A stretch of DNA of 13,010 nt from Deltaproteobacteria bacterium (lineage in GTDB: Bacteria; Desulfobacterota; GWC2-55-46; DRQE01): assembly GCA_030631875.1 (NCBI GenBank), contig DAOVKH010000024.1, positions 1 through 13,010 on the forward strand, in the 5' to 3' direction. The translations under genes were made by a program, and so were the position numbers. The notes beneath the pieces are model-generated. The model searched no databases. It was not told the DNA's origin and saw nothing but the letters and a program-made list of their open reading frames with translations. Positions 6,637 to 12,441 of this stretch are shown in pieces; within the stretch, counting starts at the first letter, position 1, and each line of letters opens with the position of its first letter.

Positions 6637-7710
6637 TTGAAGAAATTATTTATAGAAGATATTAAAGAAGGCGCAAGGGTCGAAGGTGCTTTTCTCGTTA
6701 CGAGAAAGAATCTGGCTCAGAGCCGCGCAGGCAAGCCCTACATAGCCATGAGGCTGATGGATAAGACAGGAGATCTTGAGGCCAGAGTATGGGACTCGGC
6801 CGAACGCCTAAGCAAGGGCTTTAAGCTCGACGATGTTGTTTCGCTGAAGGGCTCAGCCGTTGAGTATCAGGGTAAGGTTCAGATTAATGTCTCCTCGATA
6901 GAGCGCGTTGAAGATTCCGAGTACGACCTTCGAGACTATCTTATATCTTCAAAGCGTGACCCTCAGGAGATGATGAAGGAGGTCGATGCCATAGTTGACT
7001 CTATGGAAGACGCTTACATTAAGGCACTCCTTCAGGGTATATTCTCTGATGATGATTTGAGGCGCGCCTACATGACGGCTCCGGCGGCAAAGATGATGCA
7101 CCACCCGTACTTGGGCGGTCTTCTTGAACACGTCGTCTCATTATTGACTCTCGGAGACTTTGCGGCCTCACACTATAAGGAGACGGTCAATAGAGATCTC
7201 CTCTTGGCAGGCCTTATGCTCCACGATATAGGTAAGGTAACGGAACTATCCTACGAGAGGTCATTTAATTATACGACGGAGGGAAAGCTCATTGGCCATA
7301 TCGTCATGGGCGTAGAGTTGATAGAGCGTCGAGCGCGCCTCATCGAGGGCTTCCCCGACGAATTGCTACTGCACTTAAAGCATATAATTCTTAGCCACCA
7401 CGGTATACTTGAGTATGGCTCTCCGAAGAGGCCAAAGACGGTCGAGGCATTGCTCATATCACACCTCGATGACATGGACGCAAAGATGAATGCCATAGGT
7501 ATGCTCGTAGAAGGCTACTCTGACGAAGGTAGTGAAGGTGACGAGGGCGATGACTGGACCGATTATCAGAGAATATTCGAGCGTTATATTTATAGAAGAC
7601 CTTACCGGAGCGGCGTAGAGCCGACAGAGAGAAGTAACGCTACTGAGGACGAGAATGAAGCCGCATCCGAAGATACACCTGAAGGTAAAGACGACATGAA
7701 GCTCTTTTGA
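6637..7710 (+). CDS. YhaM-like 3'-5' exoribonuclease (OB-fold plus HD domain)
   Basis: The protein has 357 residues from the chosen TTG. Residues about 5-90 form an OB-type nucleic-acid-binding domain ('GKPYIAMRLMDKTGDLEARVWD', split around residue 44). Residues about 155-300 form a metal-dependent HD phosphohydrolase domain: H165 in 'GLLEHV', H196-D197 in 'LMLHDIGK', H221, H254-H255 in 'ILSHHG' and D279. This order is that of YhaM, a 3'-to-5' exonuclease acting on RNA and single-stranded DNA. The last ~65 residues are strongly acidic and probably disordered. TTG at 6637 is preferred because AAGGGGA lies six bases upstream and the protein then begins 'MKKLFIEDIKEG', as in the family. An in-frame TTG at 6580 lies inside the T-tract of the HU terminator. 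The gene meets the next, minus-strand gene tail to tail, 10 bases apart. Confidence 0.85.
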   Translation: MKKLFIEDIKEGARVEGAFLVTRKNLAQSRAGKPYIAMRLMDKTGDLEARVWDSAERLSKGFKLDDVVSLKGSAVEYQGKVQINVSSIERVEDSEYDLRDYLISSKRDPQEMMKEVDAIVDSMEDAYIKALLQGIFSDDDLRRAYMTAPAAKMMHHPYLGGLLEHVVSLLTLGDFAASHYKETVNRDLLLAGLMLHDIGKVTELSYERSFNYTTEGKLIGHIVMGVELIERRARLIEGFPDELLLHLKHIILSHHGILEYGSPKRPKTVEALLISHLDDMDAKMNAIGMLVEGYSDEGSEGDEGDDWTDYQRIFERYIYRRPYRSGVEPTERSNATEDENEAASEDTPEGKDDMKLF

Positions 7711-7720
7711 TTGGTCTCTC

Positions 7721-7873
7721 TTAGGGCTTTGGCGGACTGCATACAGGGCAGTAATCCTCGCCTTGTTCGAGCGGGCATATGTGGCCGCACTCAGGGCAGC
7801 AGACGCAATTTTCTAAGACCTCTCCGCAAGCGCGGCATCGTTCTGCCTGTGGTAGTTCTTCGGCGGTACTCAT
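7721..7873 (-). CDS. 50-residue cysteine-rich zinc-ribbon protein
   Basis: The protein has nine cysteines in 50 residues, in knuckle-like pairs: CRAC (13-16), CVCCPEC (23-29), C33 and CPVC (42-45). This should bind one or two zinc ions as a small zinc ribbon. The start at 7873 is chosen because AAGGAGGT lies seven bases upstream. A longer reading from 7930 adds 19 residues, has no ribosome binding site and contains that Shine-Dalgarno sequence. No catalytic motif is visible. The function is unknown; small zinc ribbons often serve as protein or nucleic-acid binding modules. It lies downstream of the UMF1 transporter gene on the same strand but is separated from it by about 200 bases with hairpins, so cotranscription is uncertain. 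Confidence 0.7.
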   Translation of the reverse strand: MSTAEELPQAERCRACGEVLENCVCCPECGHICPLEQGEDYCPVCSPPKP

Positions 7874-7889
7874 GACATTAACCTCCTTG

Positions 7890-7909
7890 AAAAATTCCTC
7901 TTTAAGAGG
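7890..7909 (-). promoter_or_regulatory. Small hairpin with T-run just upstream of the zinc-ribbon gene
   Basis: On the minus strand, the palindrome CCTCTTAAAGAGG (7909-7897) is followed by AATTTTT (7896-7890), then the Shine-Dalgarno sequence of the zinc-ribbon gene. It looks like a weak terminator or attenuator placed between the transporter gene and this gene. The stem is short (four to six pairs), so it could be chance. Confidence 0.3.
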
Positions 7910-7934
7910 GAGTTGAGATTCGTTCTTCATGGTA

Positions 7935-7966
7935 TGGGTTCGTCTTCTTTCAAGGAGACGAACCCA
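7935..7966. repeat. Perfect 11-bp inverted repeat in the transporter/zinc-ribbon intergenic region
   Basis: TGGGTTCGTCT (7935-7945) and AGACGAACCCA (7956-7966) are exact reverse complements with a 10-base loop. No T-tract follows on either strand, so it is not a standard intrinsic terminator. It may be a stabilising 3' structure of the transporter mRNA, a binding site, or part of a small RNA. The rest of 7967-8064 shows no coding potential or other element I recognise. Confidence 0.6.
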
Positions 7967-8064
7967 CTTACGCCATTAAGGGCTCTCTCCAAACCCCTAA
8001 CATCACAATAAAGAGCCACCATGACTCTCACTTAGAGCATAGCCTCAGAAAAACCATTTGCAAT

Positions 8065-8093
8065 ACCCCGTTGGGGTTAATTTTCTTCTTTTG
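8065..8093 (+). terminator. Weak hairpin with T-rich tail at the transporter gene's 3' end
   Basis: ACCCC (8065-8069) pairs with GGGGT (8073-8077) around GTT and is followed on the + strand by a T-rich run with a few interruptions (8078-8093). It may stop + strand transcripts from entering the transporter gene antisense. On the minus strand it overlaps the transporter stop codon, and its nearest T-run is about 11 bases farther on. The short stem limits confidence. Confidence 0.35.
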
Positions 8094-9378
8094 AGAAAGA
8101 TTTTGAGGCCGTGATGCCTGCCTCTTCGTCCACCGTCTGCAGTATTATTAGACCCACCAAAAAGAATGCGGCGAGGCTCAGGATGGCGATGCGTTGGCTT
8201 CCCGTATAGGCGCTTATCTCCCCGTATACGAGTGGGCCTATTATGGCCGCAAGCTTACCGACAAGGGCAAAGAATCCGAAGAACTCGGCATTCTTCCCCT
8301 TGGGCGTGAATAATCCGAGGAGCGTTCTGCTAATAGACTGATTTGCGCCTAATACTGTCCCAGCGACCAAGCCGATTAAATAGAAGCCCGACTTTGTCTC
8401 TACGAGGTATGCGCCGACTATAACGCCTATCCATATGACGAGCGTTATGGTTATAGACCGTTTTGCACCTAACTTGTCGGCAATACTACCAAAGACGAGC
8501 GCGCCGATGGCCGCCGCTACCTGGGTTATGATGAAGTACTTTATGAGCTCCGCGGGCGTAAAGCCCAAGACCTGATGGGCGAAGATGGAGCTAAAGATGA
8601 TGACGGTATTTACGGCATCTGTGTATATGAGGTAGGCGAAGAAGTACTTTGTAAGCTCCCGAAAGTTCTTAATCTCATGAAAGGTCGTTTTGATGCGCCC
8701 GAACGCACTCCTTACAGTAGAGCCAATCCGGGGGCGGTGGTGAAAGCCGTCTCGCTCCTTTAGGTAAAGTAGTGTAGGTATGGAGCATATGAGGAAGAAT
8801 GCCGCCGTTACAGGGAAGCTTAAGCGGTATGATGTTAGGTTTGCTTCTATTAAGCCGCCCCTTATTAAAGGGAATACGATAACGAGCGCAATTAGCCCGC
8901 CGACGTATCCTAAGGCCCAACCGTAGCCCGATATTCGACCGATATTATCCTTAGTGGATATGTCTATCAGAAATGAATTGTAGAAGTGCATGCCGCCGTT
9001 AAAGCCTATGTTGGAGAGTGTAAATAGTATGACGCCAAGCGTAATGTCGCCGCGACCGACGAAGAAGAGCAGTGCCGTGGCCACGACCGACAAGAGTGTG
9101 AAGGCCGTTAGGAAGCGTTTCTTAAGGCCACGGTCGTCGGCAATAGCGCCGAGTAGGGGCGAGACGACGGCTATGATGAGCATCGATACGGCGTAGGTTC
9201 GACCCCAGAGGCGCGCTCCGTCACCCATGCCCGCACCATCTGCTATAATAGTCGTAAAGTATATGCTAAAGGCGACCGTGATGATGACGGTACTATATGA
9301 CGAATTTGCGAAGTCATATAAACACCACGCAAATATCTCGCCCTTCGTTGCCTTGGCTTTATAATCGCTTGATATCAC
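8077..9378 (-). CDS. UMF1-family MFS transporter (Atg22-like)
   Basis: The protein has 433 residues and about twelve hydrophobic helices. The N-terminal family hallmark W-C-L-Y-D-F-A-N-S-S (18-27) is followed by the MFS loop 'GAIADDRGLKKR' after helix 2, with a second 'GSIADKLGAKR' in the second half. This pattern defines the UMF1 group, related to the yeast vacuolar effluxer Atg22, of bacterial inner-membrane transporters whose substrates are mostly unknown. The GTG start gives the expected short cytoplasmic N-terminus and has no strong Shine-Dalgarno sequence. A -10-like TTATAT (minus strand, 9391-9386) lies only seven bases before the start. It is divergent from the arsenosugar genes across 55 bases, so a role in moving an arsenic compound is conceivable, but nothing in the protein shows it. 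Confidence 0.87.
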   Translation of the reverse strand: MISSDYKAKATKGEIFAWCLYDFANSSYSTVIITVAFSIYFTTIIADGAGMGDGARLWGRTYAVSMLIIAVVSPLLGAIADDRGLKKRFLTAFTLLSVVATALLFFVGRGDITLGVILFTLSNIGFNGGMHFYNSFLIDISTKDNIGRISGYGWALGYVGGLIALVIVFPLIRGGLIEANLTSYRLSFPVTAAFFLICSIPTLLYLKERDGFHHRPRIGSTVRSAFGRIKTTFHEIKNFRELTKYFFAYLIYTDAVNTVIIFSSIFAHQVLGFTPAELIKYFIITQVAAAIGALVFGSIADKLGAKRSITITLVIWIGVIVGAYLVETKSGFYLIGLVAGTVLGANQSISRTLLGLFTPKGKNAEFFGFFALVGKLAAIIGPLVYGEISAYTGSQRIAILSLAAFFLVGLIILQTVDEEAGITASKSFSKEEN

Positions 9379-9397
9379 GCTACTTATATAACATAAT
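9369..9397 (+). promoter_or_regulatory. Sigma70-type promoter for the arsenosugar/nadD operon
   Basis: TTGATA (9369-9374) and CATAAT (9392-9397) each match consensus at five of six positions and are spaced exactly 17 bases apart. The predicted start of transcription is near 9404, giving a leader of about 30 bases with the strong ribosome binding site TAGGAGGTG (9421-9429) before the GTG at 9434. The -35 element overlaps the first codons of the divergent transporter gene, so the two genes may share control here. No operator repeat is obvious. Confidence 0.6.
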
Positions 9398-9433
9398 GAG
9401 CAGTAAGAATATAGTTTTTATAGGAGGTGTGCT

Positions 9434-9769
9434 GTGACGGAGAGCTACTATAAGCCTGAGGATTTATTAAAGTTTTCTTCGATAGGCGACGACGCCCCTG
9501 AGCTTTGGAAGAAGTTTAATGAATGGTACGGCGAGGTCTTTAAGGAAGGCGCTCTGACCGAGCGTGAAAAGGCTTTGATAGCCTTGGCCGTTGCCACGGC
9601 AGAGCAGTGTCCGTACTGCATCGACGCATTCACAAAGACGTGCCTTGAGAAGGGATCTAATACCGAACAGATGACCGAGGCCATCCACGTAGCCTCTGCC
9701 ATAAAGGGCGGGGCGACACTCATCCACGGCGTACAGATGCGTAACGCCGCAAAGAAGGTGGAGCTTTAG
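9434..9769 (+). CDS. AhpD/CMD-like protein associated with arsenosugar biosynthesis
   Basis: The protein has 111 residues and is a compact helical carboxymuconolactone decarboxylase/AhpD-type protein. The redox pair C59-P-Y-C62 ('EQCPYCIDAF') and the following H85 and H98 fit the AhpD-type active site. The short length and the 'AIKGGATLIHGVQM' segment match the peroxidase-like family found next to ArsS and named for arsenosugar biosynthesis. Some members carry selenocysteine at the first position; here it is a plain cysteine. A strong TAGGAGGTG lies about five bases before the GTG start. The arsS start follows eight bases after the stop, which supports a joint role. Its reaction is not established; it may reduce or protect the arsenic substrate or product. 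Confidence 0.85.
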   Translation: MTESYYKPEDLLKFSSIGDDAPELWKKFNEWYGEVFKEGALTEREKALIALAVATAEQCPYCIDAFTKTCLEKGSNTEQMTEAIHVASAIKGGATLIHGVQMRNAAKKVEL

Positions 9770-9777
9770 ATATAGAT

Positions 9778-10797
9778 ATGGCATCCAACGGTGAGATATC
9801 TGGCCTCGAAGCCCTCGCAATAGAACCATTCGACGAGAGGCTTAAGTGCGAGGTGGGCTTATACCCCTTAAAGGCCTCAGCTCCCTCTACCTTGCAGGTA
9901 GACTTGGGGAGCTTCTGTAATTTGAAGTGCCGACACTGCCACGTCAGCGCCGGTCCGGATAGAACGGACAAGGTAATGACGCGCTCTACGATGGAGAGTT
10001 GCTTGGAGGCCGTCGCAGGGAACGCCTCTATCTCTACCATCGACATAACCGGCGGTGCGCCTGAAATGCACCCGGACTTTAAGTGGTTTGTAGCCGAGGC
10101 AGTCAAGGTCGCAAAGAAGGTAATGGTTAGAACAAACTTGACACTTATGAATAATAAGGCCGCGTGCGATGACATTGGCGAGTTCTTAGCCGCGCGGAAG
10201 GTCGAGCTCGTTGCGTCCCTGCCGTACTATCGCAGGGAAGAGACCGACCGCATGAGAGGTGAGGGGGTATTCAAGGCAGTGATGGAGTCGATGAAGTACT
10301 TGAATTCGATTGGTTACGGTATGGATGGAAGCGGCCTTAAGTTAAATCTCGTATATAACCCGACGGGTGCTTTTATGGCTCCGAGCCAGTCCGCAATTGA
10401 GGCCGACTTCAGAAGGGAGCTGACGAGACGCGAAGGCGTTTCATTCAATAACCTATTCGTCATTACGAATATGCCCATCGGAAGGTTCTTTGATTTCCTT
10501 GTAGAGTCTGATAATTTAATGCCTTACATGGAACGTCTTGCGAGTGCATTTAATCCCGACTCCGTAGAGGGGCTTATGTGCAGAACGACTCTGTCGGTCG
10601 CCTCAGACGGTACTCTTTACGACTGCGACTTTAATAGAGTGCTTGGCCTTAAGAGCCTTTTGCCAGACTCTACTACCGACGCTACTATAGAGAGTTTTGA
10701 TGGTGATACCCTCGACGGACGTGATATACTTACAGCTCAGCACTGCTACGGATGTACGGCAGGGGCAGGGTCGAGTTGTGCGGGAGAGACTACGTGA
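9778..10797 (+). CDS. arsS: Radical SAM arsenosugar biosynthesis protein ArsS
   Basis: The protein has 339 residues. The radical SAM cluster motif CxxxCxxC is C47, C51 and C54 ('CNLKCRHCHV'), in the family context 'QVDLGSFCNLKC...AGPDR'. Further ArsS hallmarks are 'DITGGAPEMHP' (89-99), 'LVYNPTGAF' (191-199), 'LMCRTTLSVASDGTLYDCDFN' (around 266-286) and the Cys-rich end 'HCYGCTAGAGSSC' (322-334). The C-terminal cysteines C268, C283, C323, C326 and C334 probably hold an auxiliary Fe-S cluster. ArsS is understood to adenosylate methylated arsenic using S-adenosylmethionine, giving a dimethylarsinoyl-nucleoside precursor of arsenosugars. The methyltransferase ArsM that would supply the substrate is not in this window. 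The ATG start lies 14-15 bases after a GGTGGAG, which is rather far. The stop overlaps the nadD start. Confidence 0.9.
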   Translation: MASNGEISGLEALAIEPFDERLKCEVGLYPLKASAPSTLQVDLGSFCNLKCRHCHVSAGPDRTDKVMTRSTMESCLEAVAGNASISTIDITGGAPEMHPDFKWFVAEAVKVAKKVMVRTNLTLMNNKAACDDIGEFLAARKVELVASLPYYRREETDRMRGEGVFKAVMESMKYLNSIGYGMDGSGLKLNLVYNPTGAFMAPSQSAIEADFRRELTRREGVSFNNLFVITNMPIGRFFDFLVESDNLMPYMERLASAFNPDSVEGLMCRTTLSVASDGTLYDCDFNRVLGLKSLLPDSTTDATIESFDGDTLDGRDILTAQHCYGCTAGAGSSCAGETT

Positions 10798-11459
10798 AGA
10801 ATAAGAACGATAAGGTTCTAATCCTCGGAGGGACATTCGACCCGATTCACTTCGGGCACTTGCGCCTGGCCGAAGAGGTTAGCGAATCTCTCGCCATAGA
10901 ACGCGTACTATTTGTGCCAGCCGGTATACCTCCGCATAAGAAAGGGGTTAATATTACGAAACCAAGCCTTCGCCTTCGTATGTTGAGAGCCGCTATAGCC
11001 GATAAGCCTGCCTTTCAAGTCTCAGAGGTAGAGATAAAGCGTAAAGGGCTTTCCTATACCATAGAGACGGTGCGTGAGCTTAGGGCCGAGGGTATGGAGC
11101 TTACGCTCGTCATTGGGGCCGATCAGTTTAATGAGATACGCACTTGGTGCGCTTATGAGGAGATATTGAAGGCCGTAGATATTGTCGTAATAGGCAGACC
11201 CGGCTACGTATCGAAGAAGCCCGGTGAGGCTCTGCCTGTTGAAGTCGCAAAGAAGTTTTGGTATGATAAAGAGATGTCTCGCTACGAGAACTCTTTCGGC
11301 CACAGCCTGACATACTTAAATACGACCGAGCTTGACATCTCGGCCTCAGCCATACGAGCCAAGGTTGCTGAAGGGATATCGATAGAGCACCTTCTGCCAA
11401 AGGCTGTAGAGGATATAATAGTCAAAGAGGGGCTTTACAAAGATATTGGCGGTAATTAA
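10794..11459 (+). CDS. nadD: Nicotinate-nucleotide adenylyltransferase
   Basis: The protein has 221 residues from the chosen GTG. The nucleotidyltransferase motif G-T-F-D-P-I-H-F-G-H lies at 13-22 (including HxGH), 'VPAGIPPHK' at 41-49 and the C-terminal ISASAIR at 182-188. These define NadD, which joins ATP and nicotinate mononucleotide to make deamido-NAD in NAD synthesis. The GTG at 10794 overlaps the arsS TGA by four bases and has GGGAG seven to eight bases upstream. Starting there puts the motif at the usual distance from the N-terminus. An in-frame ATG at 10752 would add 14 residues inside the conserved end of arsS and is unlikely. The pairing with rsfS and rlmH downstream is the common order in delta-type proteobacteria. 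Confidence 0.93.
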   Translation: MKNKNDKVLILGGTFDPIHFGHLRLAEEVSESLAIERVLFVPAGIPPHKKGVNITKPSLRLRMLRAAIADKPAFQVSEVEIKRKGLSYTIETVRELRAEGMELTLVIGADQFNEIRTWCAYEEILKAVDIVVIGRPGYVSKKPGEALPVEVAKKFWYDKEMSRYENSFGHSLTYLNTTELDISASAIRAKVAEGISIEHLLPKAVEDIIVKEGLYKDIGGN

Positions 11460-11480
11460 AAAACTAAGAGGAGCAGGACG

Positions 11481-11915
11481 ATAGAACTTACATCTGAGAA
11501 AAAAGCGATAATGGCGGCACACCTACTGGGTGAAAAGCTTGGCGAGGATATCGTCATAATAAATATAAAAGAACTTTCGAGTGTTACCGACTACGTGGTA
11601 ATCGCTGGAGCTACTTCGGATAGGCAGATAAGGACACTCTCCAAGGGCGTGCAGGACGGATTTATTACTGCGACAACTAAAAACGGCGAAGAGCTTGAGA
11701 AGGTAAAACCCCTATCTGTCGAAGGCGAGCGCACCGGAGCGTGGGTATTGCTGGATTACGGCGACGTAGTTATTCATATATTCATTAAGTCCGAACGTGA
11801 GCGTTACGACTTAGAGGGTCTGTGGGCAGACGCGCCGCGCGTTGAATTCGATGAATCTAAGGCAGACGATACCGGTACGGTCGATGGCAATGAAGCCTCC
11901 GCGCCCTCTAATTAA
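11481..11915 (+). CDS. rsfS: Ribosomal silencing factor RsfS; start probably ATA at 11481 or ATG at 11511
   Basis: From the first ATG (11511) the protein has 134 residues. RsfS hallmarks are 'EDIVIINIKELSSVTDYVVIAG', split around residue 24, then 'SDRQIRTL' and 'GAWVLLDYGDVVIHIF', and finally 'YDLEGLWADAPRVEF'. RsfS binds uL14 on the 50S subunit and blocks subunit joining when nutrients are low. From ATG 11511 the first helix common in the family is shortened. The frame stays open upstream to the nadD stop and reads 'IELTSEKKAI' before that ATG, which resembles the usual N-terminus. A good ribosome binding site (AGAGGAG, 11467-11473) lies seven bases before ATA 11481, while ATG 11511 has only weak 'GAGAA'. 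No ATG, GTG or TTG occurs in frame between the nadD stop and 11511. The C-terminal 20 residues are a polar tail. Confidence 0.88.
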   Translation: MELTSEKKAIMAAHLLGEKLGEDIVIINIKELSSVTDYVVIAGATSDRQIRTLSKGVQDGFITATTKNGEELEKVKPLSVEGERTGAWVLLDYGDVVIHIFIKSERERYDLEGLWADAPRVEFDESKADDTGTVDGNEASAPSN

Positions 11916-11922
11916 TACTTAA

Positions 11923-12402
11923 GTGAAGATTCTACTCTTAAGTGTCGGCACCATAAAGAAGTCTTATATGAGTAGCGCTATAGAGGATTACCTTAAGCGC
12001 ATTAAGCGTTACACGCCGCTCGATGTTTTGAGTGTAAAGGACGAGACCCTATCTGTTAAGATGCCGCGCGGTGATGTCCTAAAGCGAGAGGGCGCGCGCA
12101 TAGCGGCAAAGCTCAAGGATGGCGACTACATAATATCGCTCACCGACAGTGGCGAGGGCTTTACCTCCCATAAGTTTTCAGAGAAGATAGAGCGCATACT
12201 CGCAGGCACGGGCATAACGGCCAGACGCATAGTATTCATAGTCGGCGGTGCTTACGGACTCGACGAAGATATTATTGCCCGCTCCAACATATCGTTGTCA
12301 TTATCAAAGATGACTCTGCCGCACGAATTGGCGCGCTTAGTCTTAGCAGAGCAGATTTACCGAGCATTCACTATAATGCGTTCAGAGCCTTATTCCCATT
12401 AA
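11923..12402 (+). CDS. rlmH: 23S rRNA pseudouridine-1915 N3-methyltransferase
   Basis: The protein has 159 residues, the usual length. Hallmarks are the N-terminal 'MKILLLSVGTIKK', the SPOUT knot segment 'FIVGGAYGLDE' (105-115) and 'LSLSKMTLPHELARLVLAEQIYRAF' (around 125-149), together the AdoMet-binding trefoil knot. RlmH methylates pseudouridine 1915 in helix 69 of 23S rRNA as a dimer. The C-terminus reads S-E-P-Y-S-H, where most relatives have G-E-P-Y-H-H or P-Y-H-R; one histidine remains at the last position. The GTG start lies seven bases after the rsfS stop and matches the family N-terminus. Confidence 0.95.
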   Translation: MKILLLSVGTIKKSYMSSAIEDYLKRIKRYTPLDVLSVKDETLSVKMPRGDVLKREGARIAAKLKDGDYIISLTDSGEGFTSHKFSEKIERILAGTGITARRIVFIVGGAYGLDEDIIARSNISLSLSKMTLPHELARLVLAEQIYRAFTIMRSEPYSH

Positions 12403-12441
12403 GAAGATTAAAAAAACTCTTCATAGACGGAGGAAGAAGTC

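Noticed and set aside
7874..7930. A longer start for the zinc-ribbon protein
   Set aside because: The extra 19 codons contain the Shine-Dalgarno sequence of the internal ATG and a hairpin, and no ribosome binding site precedes 7930.
9720..10175. A 151-codon minus-strand open frame
   Set aside because: It lies opposite the most conserved part of arsS and shows no known motif; the radical SAM frame explains the region.
10752..10793. An ATG giving nadD an extra 14 residues
   Set aside because: It sits inside the conserved Cys-rich end of arsS; the GTG at 10794 has a ribosome binding site and gives the usual NadD N-terminus.
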